A DNA stretch of 64,000 bases from a virus: positions 1 through 64,000 of IMG/VR virus record IMGVR_UViG_3300040771_000271. One strand, written 5' to 3'. Shown here in pieces: positions 50,163 through 58,958 of this stretch. Numbering within the stretch: position 1 is the first letter of the stretch; each line of letters opens with the position of its first letter. The notes below the pieces were generated by a model that was given only the letters and a program-made list of their open reading frames with translations, was not told where the DNA came from and did no database searches. Position numbers and translations under genes: made by a program.

Positions 50163-53052
50163 AGAGTATAAAAATGGAGGAAGCATAGACCCAAATTATT
50201 ACACAAGGCTTTCTGAAATAGAGAGTAATAATAATTCACAAGCAAGAAGTAAAACTTCAAGTGCTAGTGGCAAGTTTCAGTTTATAAAATCTACTTGGGA
50301 AGGGCTTACTAAAAAGTATAATTTATCTTATAATTTAGAGGATAGATTTGACCCAGAAAAATCAAGAAAAGTAGCTGAACTTTATACTCAGGAAAATGCA
50401 AATTATTTAAAAAATAATTTAGGTATTACACCAAATAATACAGATTTATACGCTGCACATTTTATGGGAGTTGGAGGAGCATCTAAATTATTATCAACTT
50501 TAAGAAATAATCCAAACGCATCCGCTTATGAAGTAGCTACAACTGCTCAGATAAATGCTAATAAACCTATTTTTTTAAGAAAAGATGGAACAGTTAAAAC
50601 GGCAAAAGAAGTTTATGACACGTTGAACTATAAAGTCACTAAAAATAGCGCTCCTACACAAAACACTCAAGAAGAAACACAACAGAATGACCCTTATAGA
50701 TTCAGCGAATACAAAAAAACAGACTACTACGCTCCACAAGTAAGTGAAAATATAAGTAGTTTGGATAATACACAAGAAACCACTAATTTAGCAGAAGATA
50801 AAGCAACAGAAATTAAAAACAGGTTAGAGCAGAAAAAAACAGAAAAAGCTTTACTACAACAAATGATTTTAGCTACACAGGTAGCTTACGTAAATCCTGC
50901 TGATTATCAATCACAACCTACATTTGAAGAGCCTCAAGAAGGACAAATGTTTCAAAGAGGCGGTGTTTCACAATTTAAGAAAAAACCTTTTCAATTACAA
51001 GACGAAAGGAGTAACATTGCAACAGAAAACACTAAGGTAAATAATTATAACAACTCAAGACTGTTTAATCCAAATGTAAGGAATAAAACAGATAAAGAAA
51101 TTGCACAAGAAAGAGAAGTAAAAATACAAACAAGTGTAGAAGCGCAAAAAACACCCTACACAAAAGAAAATTGGAGAAAGCAATTAGCAGCAGAAACAAA
51201 TGCAACAGGAGATAAATTAAGAGTTTCAAATGAACCTAATTTTTTTGATGATTATTTAAATCCCGCTGTAATGATAGGAAGTATGGCAAGTAATTTAGGA
51301 CAAGCTCCTTTACAAGCAGAACAATCAGATTCTGTATTACCTTATGTAACATCAATTGGAGCTCCATTAACAGTAGGAGCTTTAGCAGGGTTAGGTACAC
51401 AAACAACAGGACAATTTGTAAATAACTTGGCAAATCCTTTAGCAGGAACAGGGGATTTAGTAAATAATTTAGGTAATAAATACTTACCTAATGCTTATAA
51501 GTTAAATCCTAAAGCCTTCAAACCTTCTGCAGATAAATTTTATAGACAAGTTGATAATACAACTTATAATGAAGGATTAGAAAGTGGTATAATAAGAGGA
51601 AAACAAGATGTAGATATGACTCAAGGGGAGGGAATTATTAATTTAAATAGGTCGTTTGGAGATGACGCTTATTATAATAAAAGTTCTTTATACTATAAAG
51701 ATAATAAAGACTTACCTTATTTATTTGAAGCTAATTTACCAGAAGAAATGTTCATTCCTAAATTAAACGGCAGAACAAGAAAGCTAACAACTGAAAACAC
51801 TTCTGTTAGAGTGTCTAAAGAACCTTTATCTATAAATGATCCTAATATTACAACATACAAAAAAGATTGGCTACAAGGTTATAAAAAAATGCCAACACAA
51901 CAAGGAGATAATACAGTTTTAGGATTAGGAAAAATAGGTATTTCAGACACAGATACTTTTAAATCAGAAATAAATTGGAGTCAATGGAATAAAGAAATTC
52001 CAGATAATCCCCAATTAATGCAAGAGTATAATGCAATAGAACAAACTTCTAAAGCAAATAAAACTTGGATGAAAAATCCTGATGGTTCAAAGTTTCAAGG
52101 AACTCCCGAACAATTTGTACAGCAGAATAGTGAAAACTTTAAAAAAGCTTTTCCTAGAGGGGTTGATAAAACATATAGAGGGAGTTGGTCTCAAAAATCT
52201 TATAAGGGAAGATTAAATGAAGATAATACAAAAGGAGCTGTTTTTACAGGAGATGAAGAAAGTATTAAAAAAAGTTATGCGCCAGAAAAAATTTTCAAAA
52301 GCGCATCAGAAAAATATAGAAGAGGTTTGCACGAGCTTTACTATCCAAAAAGTGAAAATAGTTTCCTACTTGACGCACAAAATAGCAATTGGAGAAATAT
52401 TGATAAAAAATTATTACCAGAAAACGTTCAAGATATAAGTAGTAAATCAAGAGTTAGTACCGATGATATTGCAAAATACGTAGAGAAAAATGATATTGCC
52501 TACGCTAAAATAAAAAATGTCGATGACGCAGGGCTTATAAAAGAAGAAATTATTTTTAATCATAAACCTAATAACTATCTAAAGTCTGTTTGGGGAAACA
52601 ACGGAATGTTTGACATGACAAATCCTAATATATACAAATCAATAGTTCCAATAGCAGGAGCATCATATTTAGCAACACAGCAAGAAGAATTTAAAAACGG
52701 AGGAGAAAAAAACTCACTCTGGAAAAACATAAGAGCCAACAGAGGTTCAGGCAAAAAGCCAACAAAAGAAATGTTGAAACAGGAGAGAAAGATAAACCGT
52801 AAAGAAGATGGTGGGGCAATACCAATAAGCTCACAAGGAATGTACGAATACCAAAATCAAGAGGTTATTGTACCTACTAATGGATCAATAACAATGAAAA
52901 ATATTCCTCATGATATATTAGGAATATCACAAGAAACAGGTCAACAAATTTTAATGAAACCTGAAAAAGAGTACTTCTTTCCAAATACTCAAAATGTACT
53001 TGAAATCCCACAAACAAAATCGAGAATAAAAACAAAAAGATTTTCAAAATAA
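50152..53052 (+). CDS. virion ejection-type protein with lytic transglycosylase and ADP-ribosyltransferase-like domains, 966 aa
   Basis: The 966-residue protein has an N-terminal transglycosylase-type domain (about 11-165: YYTRLSEIESNNN with candidate Glu24, ASGKFQFIKSTWEGLTKKYN). A Gln/Asn-rich linker with FQRGG (267-271) and a first ART-like segment (KFYRQVDNTTYNEGLESGII, Arg465; FGDDAYYNKSSLYY) follow. A second ART-like domain (TYRGSWSQKSYKGRLN with Arg676; GAVFTGDEESIKKSYAP) ends SVWGNNGMFDMTNPNIYKS (about 812-830), the typical end of phage polyvalent-protein ARTs. A charged tail with FKNGG and EDGG closes it. It may enter the host with the DNA. ART function is a homology-based inference. 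Confidence 0.65.
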   Translation: MRFKEYKNGGSIDPNYYTRLSEIESNNNSQARSKTSSASGKFQFIKSTWEGLTKKYNLSYNLEDRFDPEKSRKVAELYTQENANYLKNNLGITPNNTDLYAAHFMGVGGASKLLSTLRNNPNASAYEVATTAQINANKPIFLRKDGTVKTAKEVYDTLNYKVTKNSAPTQNTQEETQQNDPYRFSEYKKTDYYAPQVSENISSLDNTQETTNLAEDKATEIKNRLEQKKTEKALLQQMILATQVAYVNPADYQSQPTFEEPQEGQMFQRGGVSQFKKKPFQLQDERSNIATENTKVNNYNNSRLFNPNVRNKTDKEIAQEREVKIQTSVEAQKTPYTKENWRKQLAAETNATGDKLRVSNEPNFFDDYLNPAVMIGSMASNLGQAPLQAEQSDSVLPYVTSIGAPLTVGALAGLGTQTTGQFVNNLANPLAGTGDLVNNLGNKYLPNAYKLNPKAFKPSADKFYRQVDNTTYNEGLESGIIRGKQDVDMTQGEGIINLNRSFGDDAYYNKSSLYYKDNKDLPYLFEANLPEEMFIPKLNGRTRKLTTENTSVRVSKEPLSINDPNITTYKKDWLQGYKKMPTQQGDNTVLGLGKIGISDTDTFKSEINWSQWNKEIPDNPQLMQEYNAIEQTSKANKTWMKNPDGSKFQGTPEQFVQQNSENFKKAFPRGVDKTYRGSWSQKSYKGRLNEDNTKGAVFTGDEESIKKSYAPEKIFKSASEKYRRGLHELYYPKSENSFLLDAQNSNWRNIDKKLLPENVQDISSKSRVSTDDIAKYVEKNDIAYAKIKNVDDAGLIKEEIIFNHKPNNYLKSVWGNNGMFDMTNPNIYKSIVPIAGASYLATQQEEFKNGGEKNSLWKNIRANRGSGKKPTKEMLKQERKINRKEDGGAIPISSQGMYEYQNQEVIVPTNGSITMKNIPHDILGISQETGQQILMKPEKEYFFPNTQNVLEIPQTKSRIKTKRFSK

Positions 53053-53054
53053 TT

Positions 53055-56006
53055 ATGAAAAAAAAACTAAATAGAAAACCTGCATATAAAAAAGGAGGAG
53101 AAAGTTGGGTAAGTGATAAAATGGCTAATCTACCTATGTATCAAATGGGAACACAAACCACTTTATCATCTACACTAGGATTTAAACAATCTCCTATGAA
53201 CTTACAAGCTCAAGAAAATAAATTAGACCCAAACAGTTTAAATTATGGAGAAAATTGGGCTAACAACAATCCATTACCACAAATGGGCATGAATGGTTTT
53301 AGCTATAGTCCAAACGCTGTAGGCAACTTGAACGAAGTTCCATCAGACATACTAAAACAAAACCAAGAGCAGTCCTCTTCAAACAATACAATTAGTGAAG
53401 ATACAACGCAACCACAACAATTTATGAACAATTATGGTGGGGTTGATATAGAATCAAGACTTGCTTATGGAGCTAATCAATTAGGTAAAGGAAATACAGC
53501 TCAAGGTATTCTAGGTATTGCTTCTGGAGCTTTAGGAATAGCTAGAACAGGAGTGGGAGCATATGCTGCAGGAAATAGAGAAAAATATATTATGAATGAA
53601 TATAATGATAAAGTAAACAAATCAATGACTCCAAGAACAATGTCCCTAGAAGACGGAGGAATGATTGACTTTATGCAAAAGGGAGGGTACAATTATAACA
53701 AGACAGGTAATATAGATCTTAACAATAATGATGTAAAACAAGTTAATAAGAACTTACAAGGATTAGGCTTACAATTTGATGAGGAGTTTGCCAAAGCTTA
53801 TTTTTCAACAGAACTTACACCACCAACACAAACAGTTAATTCTCAACCAAAAATACAAAACACAAACGTGTTGGACATTACTTCAGACGGACAGTTTACA
53901 GATAGAAAAGTCTGGAGAAATCAAAAGCCAGAATGGTACGTAGGTAAACAAGAAGCTATAGAAGGTAGAGATTACACAACAGTTCCTTATAAGCAATGGG
54001 AGAATTACAAGATGACCCCTGAATATAATAAATTTCAGAATAGAGATACTAGAGTAGCAGAATTTCAAGAAGGAGGACAAGCAGTTCAAGACCAAGTTAT
54101 GCAAATAATTCAAATGTATGCTCAAATGGCTCAACAAGACCCTCAAGCTATAATGGAACAATTACAACAAATGTCTCCAGAAGAACAGCAACAAGCTATT
54201 CAACAAATGGCTCAATCTTTACAACAACCTCAACAGGAACAGCAGTTTCAGAAGGGAGGCGAATTCGCAAAAAAGCTTACGGGGGAATACACAACCCCCT
54301 TAGATGAGAATGACCCTACTATAAACGCCGAAGTTGAAAAAGATGAATACTTACAATCACCTGATGGTGAAATTACACGTGCACTAGGGGAAACTCATGA
54401 GAAAAATGGCACAAAAGTAAATTTAGAAGGAGGAACACGCATAGTATCTGACCACTTAAAACTAGGCGGAGTAAATGCAAAACACTATAAAGAAAATTTT
54501 GACTTAGAAGTAAAAGCTACTGACACTTATGCAAAAGTACTAGATAGATTTACAAAAAAATCAGGTTTACAAAAAATTGTTGACGAGCAAGAAAAAGTTA
54601 TAGAGCAATTGAAAAAATCAGAGGAATCTGTTCAAGGAAGTAGTATATCTGAATCTACAAATAATCTTAATAAAATGTTTCTCTCAGAAAAATTATCTGA
54701 ATTAGAACAAGAAAAATCACCATTATTAGAAGCTAGAAAAGCCCTAATGGATGATGTGTTTCAAAGACAAGAGGCTTCAAAACCTGCGGAAGAAAGTTCA
54801 CAAGAACAATTCCAGATAGGAGGAACATCAAAACCTTATGGAGAAAATTGGACAAATGAAGATAAGAAACAAAGATATTTAGGATTTCTACAACAAGCCA
54901 GATTTTCGGGATATGAAGGTAATCTTACAGGTAAAGAATCAAATATAGATAAATCTTGGGGAGAGTTGCAAGCTTATATGAGGAGCAACAAACCTGAAGA
55001 GACAGAAGCTTACGCTAAAAGTGCAAGAATGACAGCAAAAGGGGTAACTATGTTAAAACAGTCTAGACCCGATTTATTTAAGTCTTTAAACATACCATTA
55101 AATAAAAAAGATTCAGAATACTCACAAGAAGAAACAGATAAATTAAAAACAGCTTTAGTAGAGACAGGAACAACACCTCAAGGATTTTGGTTAGAGCAAT
55201 TTAATGATAATTTAGGAGCTTATAGATTCCCAGTGTTACCAACAGATTTAAAAGCAGTAGGTGCAAATATTCAACAAATATCTGCTCCACAATTACCAAA
55301 CTTTTATAAAGAACCTGAAAAGTCACCAACAACAGAAAATACAGAAGTAGGTAAAATTAAAGATCAGCAAGAAGATACAAGAAAGAGTTTAAATCTTATG
55401 ACGCTTCCAAACCAATCGCCTATGATGCCTGATAGCTTAGAAGGAGCTTTAAAAATCACTAGAAGGTATGATAGAGTAGACCCTATGCAATTTTCTCCAG
55501 AACAACAATTAGGAGCAATTAAAGGACAAGAGGCTCAAGCTATGGAGCAAATAAATCAATTACCTGAATCTCAAAGAGCAGGAGCTTTAGCTAATTTATC
55601 AGCTATAACTCAAGAGAACTTAGCAAAAGTATATTCTGACGTAAATAGAACAAATTTAGTAGCGGACAATCAAGCTCAACAATTTAACGCTCAAACTCAA
55701 GCTCAAGAAGAGAATGCAAGAGGAGTAGACTTACAAAGTTATGAGAATAAAATTATGAGAGCTAAAGCAACAACTGATGCAGATAGAAGAGGCTACTATA
55801 ACCAATTGCAGGCGATTGATTTGGCAAATTATAATGCAGTAAATAATACAAACTTGTTAAATCAAATGTATGAAAACTACGGTTATAATGGAAGTAGTGT
55901 AGAACAAACACAAGGAGCGCCAAAATTTAACTATGCACCAAATGGTATTCCTCTAACAAATACAAAGAAGAAAACAACTAAAAAAAGATTTGGAGGTAAA
56001 ATATAA
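53055..56006 (+). CDS. giant virion/ejection protein rich in Gln and [FY]-x-x-GG motifs, 983 aa
   Basis: The 983-residue protein begins KKKLNRKPAYKKGGES and includes a transmembrane-like Gly/Ala stretch (GILGIASGALGIARTG, about 155-170), a Gln-rich region (about 345-400), coiled coils (about 510-570) and a C-terminal helical region. [FYM]-[QK]-x-GG motifs occur at Y11, M207, F337, F398 and F586, plus FGG at the C-terminus (979-981). Three of them follow Gln-rich or flexible segments. It begins 2 bases after the preceding gene, so the two giant genes are co-expressed. Probable cargo protein ejected with DNA; no enzyme domain found. Confidence 0.7.
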   Translation: MKKKLNRKPAYKKGGESWVSDKMANLPMYQMGTQTTLSSTLGFKQSPMNLQAQENKLDPNSLNYGENWANNNPLPQMGMNGFSYSPNAVGNLNEVPSDILKQNQEQSSSNNTISEDTTQPQQFMNNYGGVDIESRLAYGANQLGKGNTAQGILGIASGALGIARTGVGAYAAGNREKYIMNEYNDKVNKSMTPRTMSLEDGGMIDFMQKGGYNYNKTGNIDLNNNDVKQVNKNLQGLGLQFDEEFAKAYFSTELTPPTQTVNSQPKIQNTNVLDITSDGQFTDRKVWRNQKPEWYVGKQEAIEGRDYTTVPYKQWENYKMTPEYNKFQNRDTRVAEFQEGGQAVQDQVMQIIQMYAQMAQQDPQAIMEQLQQMSPEEQQQAIQQMAQSLQQPQQEQQFQKGGEFAKKLTGEYTTPLDENDPTINAEVEKDEYLQSPDGEITRALGETHEKNGTKVNLEGGTRIVSDHLKLGGVNAKHYKENFDLEVKATDTYAKVLDRFTKKSGLQKIVDEQEKVIEQLKKSEESVQGSSISESTNNLNKMFLSEKLSELEQEKSPLLEARKALMDDVFQRQEASKPAEESSQEQFQIGGTSKPYGENWTNEDKKQRYLGFLQQARFSGYEGNLTGKESNIDKSWGELQAYMRSNKPEETEAYAKSARMTAKGVTMLKQSRPDLFKSLNIPLNKKDSEYSQEETDKLKTALVETGTTPQGFWLEQFNDNLGAYRFPVLPTDLKAVGANIQQISAPQLPNFYKEPEKSPTTENTEVGKIKDQQEDTRKSLNLMTLPNQSPMMPDSLEGALKITRRYDRVDPMQFSPEQQLGAIKGQEAQAMEQINQLPESQRAGALANLSAITQENLAKVYSDVNRTNLVADNQAQQFNAQTQAQEENARGVDLQSYENKIMRAKATTDADRRGYYNQLQAIDLANYNAVNNTNLLNQMYENYGYNGSSVEQTQGAPKFNYAPNGIPLTNTKKKTTKKRFGGKI

Positions 56007-56017
56007 TCTCTCAATTT

Positions 56018-56055
56018 AAGCAATTTTTATATACCACAGAAATGTGGTATTTTTG
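56018..56055 (+). promoter_or_regulatory. late promoter L5 overlapping a terminator hairpin
   Basis: Box AAGCAATTTT (56018-56027), 20 bases, -7 box TATTTTTG (56048-56055). The 20-base spacer contains the arms of the terminator hairpin at 56031-56050, and the -7 box is made of the end of the second arm plus the T-run. It drives the 960-residue gene starting at 56076. Confidence 0.8.
56031..56054 (+). terminator. terminator hairpin overlapping late promoter L5
   Basis: ATACCACA (56031-56038), GAAA tetraloop, TGTGGTAT (56043-56050), then TTTTG. It is a perfect 8-bp stem with a GNRA loop, 24 bases after the stop of the 983-residue gene. It closes the unit starting at L4 while its T-run supplies part of the next promoter. 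Confidence 0.85.
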
Positions 56056-56075
56056 CATTTAAATAACTCAAAGAA

Positions 56076-58958
56076 ATGGCAAACTTTCTATCAGAAAAGC
56101 AACAATATAATAAAATAATCGACCCTGTTAACATTAATTTGGTCAATACAGTACTTTCGGCAAAACAAGGAAAATTTGACCAAGGAGTTGCTGCAATTGA
56201 CTCTGCTCTAGGAGAACTAGGACGTATTGATGGAATGCTTTTAAGGGACAAAGATAGAGAGTATTTAGCTAACAATGTTAAGAGTTTATTAGATGTAGTT
56301 AATAACAGCGGTAAATTAGATTTATCTAAATCAGGGGTAACTAGAAACATTCAAAGTCAAATAAAATCAGCTTTAGATTCAACAGTTATAAATGCAGTAT
56401 CTCAAAGTAGTAAAGTTTCAAAATATAACTCTGAAGTTAGTGCTATAAAAGAGAAAGAAAAAGGATTATATTCTGACATAAATTATAACTATGGTATGTA
56501 TAAAGCTGGCTATCAAGATTGGATAGAAGGTAAAACAGATACTATGGGAAATTTAAGTTATACTCCATATAAAGATATTGATAAAAAAGTCAGTGATTTT
56601 GTATTAGATTTAGAGGCTAAAAAGAAAGATGAGAAAGTTCAGTATAGAGATAATCAGGGAGGTATTCAAGAAGTAACAATAAGTGGACTCTCTCCAAATC
56701 AACTTAGACAAGTAGCCTACGGAATGCTTGACGTTAATGATTTAAAACAGATTGAAATAAATGGCTATTCAAATACAGGAGGATACCAAGACGGAGAAAA
56801 AATAAGTAGAGAAGTAGGGTCATTAATGGATTCAAGAATAGAGTCAAACTCTCAAAGTATCCTCGAAATTGAAGCAGATCTTAAAAAGGGAGGGTTAACA
56901 GAATCTCAAAAAGAAAAGAAAAATAAAGAAAAAGATGATTTAAGTGCCCAAGTATCTAGCTTTAAAAAAAATAAAGATGTACTTATGTCAAATAAAGTGT
57001 CTGCAGCAACATACTTAGAGCAAGAAAATTTTTTAGATAAGTCTGTAGCTAAGTTTGCCCCTCTGTATACTCAAAGTACTGAGTATAAAGCGGACGATAT
57101 ATTCTGGAAGAAAAGGGCTGATATGAGAGCAGAAGCATCTCAAGAGTTAGAACTTGAAAAGTTTGAATATACAAAAAACAAAGATAAAGGACTTATATCA
57201 GGAGCAGGAGAGTTTATATCAGGTAAAGTCCCCACTGTAGGAGAAGAAAATATTGACCAAGAGTTAGAGATAGATAAAACAATAAGTACTTTAAGCGAAA
57301 ACTTAAAAGCTGTAACTACGCCATATAAATCAAAAATAGAAGATTTAGCAGGACAAGGTAACCCAGAAGCTAAAGTAGTTATAGCAGAATATCAAAAAAA
57401 TATAAAAGCAGGAAAAAGTGAAGAAGAAGCTTTTCAAAATGCAGTGTTATCGAAAGTATCAACAAATAGTAATATTGCAATACTAGATAATAAGAACTAC
57501 AGGGCTGATATAAAAGAAATTTCAGGAAAAAGAGACACTTACTTAATAGGAAGAGCAGAAGCTATTAAAAAAGGAACTGTAGAGCATGTAAATAAAACTT
57601 TAAACAATCAAGAAACATTCTCTGCATTTTTTAACAATCCTAATACAAAAATGTTATGGGTAGGAAAGAGTGGAAAAGAGGGTGCATTTAGTGTTAGAGA
57701 TGTTTTAATCAATAACGGCTTAATGGATAGACAAGGCAATAAAATTGGAGACATTACCCAAGCAAAAACAGCAAGCGTATTAAAGGCACTTCAACAATCT
57801 TATTATGCAGATGATGCTCTTTCAAACAATTTAAAAAAAGACAGTGTATCTAAGTTAGCTAGAATGTTTAATGAAAATCCAGATGATGTTGTTACAACTT
57901 ACACTACTGCATCTACAGGGGCTGGATCTGTAATAGGAGCTCCAGGAACAACTACAACATCTAGTAAAATAAATCCAAATACAAAAACAGGGCAATATTT
58001 AATAAAAGCAAGAGATAATAAAGTATATGATACTGTCAGTTGGTCTGATAATTCTTTAAGTGGAGATGATAATACAATATCAAAATTTATAAAAGGAAGT
58101 GATTATAAAAACTCAGAAACTTATAAAAGTTCAATAGGTAAATTATTTGGAAAATTACCTCAAAATCAATCTGTGGGAGTAGTACCAACTGATAAAGTAA
58201 ATTACCAAAGATTAAAATCTTTATCTGCTAGCGAGTTTGTAACTAATCCTCAAGGAGCTTTTAACGAAGCCAATCCTATGAATATAAAATTAGATTCAAC
58301 AGGTAAGAATGTAATAATTTCTCAGTACTCTAAAAGTAAAGAGGGAACAATAGTTTCAGCATCTTCAACTTTAGATATTGAAACTTTTAATGCAAATATG
58401 CCAGATTTAGCAAAAAAGCTTAACTTCGATGCAAATCAAGCTCACTACACAATAGATAGAGTTAAAAAAGAGGATTTAATATCAGAAAAAGTTAAGTTTT
58501 TTACTGAAGAAACTAGAGAAGAAAATTTAAGATGGAACGCTAAAGTACTATTAAAAAATCAACCTCAATTTGTACCTTATTTAACAAATGTAGATACAAA
58601 AGCTTTTTTAGGTCAAGGAGTAGTAAGCACTTTTGGAAAAGACAGTGAAGAATTCAAAGTTTTAAATAGAGCTATAGATAATTCAAATGATTTTACAATT
58701 AATGGAGAAGTTACTCAAGATGTAGATAACTCTTACTATTTAACACTCACTATGAAAAACGATAATAATGAAACAATTTATAAAAAAATTGTTAATAACG
58801 TAGCTGATGTAGATAATTATAAAACAGTTATTGATAACGCTCCTCAAGTTTACTACGCAGACATGGTTAAAGACATATTTCAAGCACAAGCTAAGAGTAA
58901 ACAATCTACAGGAGAAAACTCTCCTTATTATACTAAACTAGTTAAAAATTTACAGTAA
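56076..58958 (+). CDS. giant virion/ejection cargo protein, 960 aa
   Basis: The 960-residue protein begins MANFLSEKQQYNKIIDPVNI, followed by NLVNTVLSAKQGKFDQGVAA and GRIDGMLLRDKDREYLANNV. Long helical/coiled stretches cover about residues 250-330 and 345-480; then come strand-containing regions (YDTVSWSDNSLSGDDNTISK). This N-terminal pattern (SAKQGKxxxG plus a D[KR]xYL element) is typical of the cargo proteins that follow the muzzle in crAss-like genomes (known of the group, recalled). It has no catalytic motif I can recognise. Expected to fill the capsid or tail and be ejected. Confidence 0.7.
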   Translation: MANFLSEKQQYNKIIDPVNINLVNTVLSAKQGKFDQGVAAIDSALGELGRIDGMLLRDKDREYLANNVKSLLDVVNNSGKLDLSKSGVTRNIQSQIKSALDSTVINAVSQSSKVSKYNSEVSAIKEKEKGLYSDINYNYGMYKAGYQDWIEGKTDTMGNLSYTPYKDIDKKVSDFVLDLEAKKKDEKVQYRDNQGGIQEVTISGLSPNQLRQVAYGMLDVNDLKQIEINGYSNTGGYQDGEKISREVGSLMDSRIESNSQSILEIEADLKKGGLTESQKEKKNKEKDDLSAQVSSFKKNKDVLMSNKVSAATYLEQENFLDKSVAKFAPLYTQSTEYKADDIFWKKRADMRAEASQELELEKFEYTKNKDKGLISGAGEFISGKVPTVGEENIDQELEIDKTISTLSENLKAVTTPYKSKIEDLAGQGNPEAKVVIAEYQKNIKAGKSEEEAFQNAVLSKVSTNSNIAILDNKNYRADIKEISGKRDTYLIGRAEAIKKGTVEHVNKTLNNQETFSAFFNNPNTKMLWVGKSGKEGAFSVRDVLINNGLMDRQGNKIGDITQAKTASVLKALQQSYYADDALSNNLKKDSVSKLARMFNENPDDVVTTYTTASTGAGSVIGAPGTTTTSSKINPNTKTGQYLIKARDNKVYDTVSWSDNSLSGDDNTISKFIKGSDYKNSETYKSSIGKLFGKLPQNQSVGVVPTDKVNYQRLKSLSASEFVTNPQGAFNEANPMNIKLDSTGKNVIISQYSKSKEGTIVSASSTLDIETFNANMPDLAKKLNFDANQAHYTIDRVKKEDLISEKVKFFTEETREENLRWNAKVLLKNQPQFVPYLTNVDTKAFLGQGVVSTFGKDSEEFKVLNRAIDNSNDFTINGEVTQDVDNSYYLTLTMKNDNNETIYKKIVNNVADVDNYKTVIDNAPQVYYADMVKDIFQAQAKSKQSTGENSPYYTKLVKNLQ

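Noticed and set aside
49148-53052. Group I intron joining the lysozyme fragment to the downstream gene
   Set aside because: The endonuclease frame begins one base after the fragment's stop, no conserved intron core pairs were seen, and the downstream gene begins with its own copy of the N-terminal motif and a different enzyme domain.
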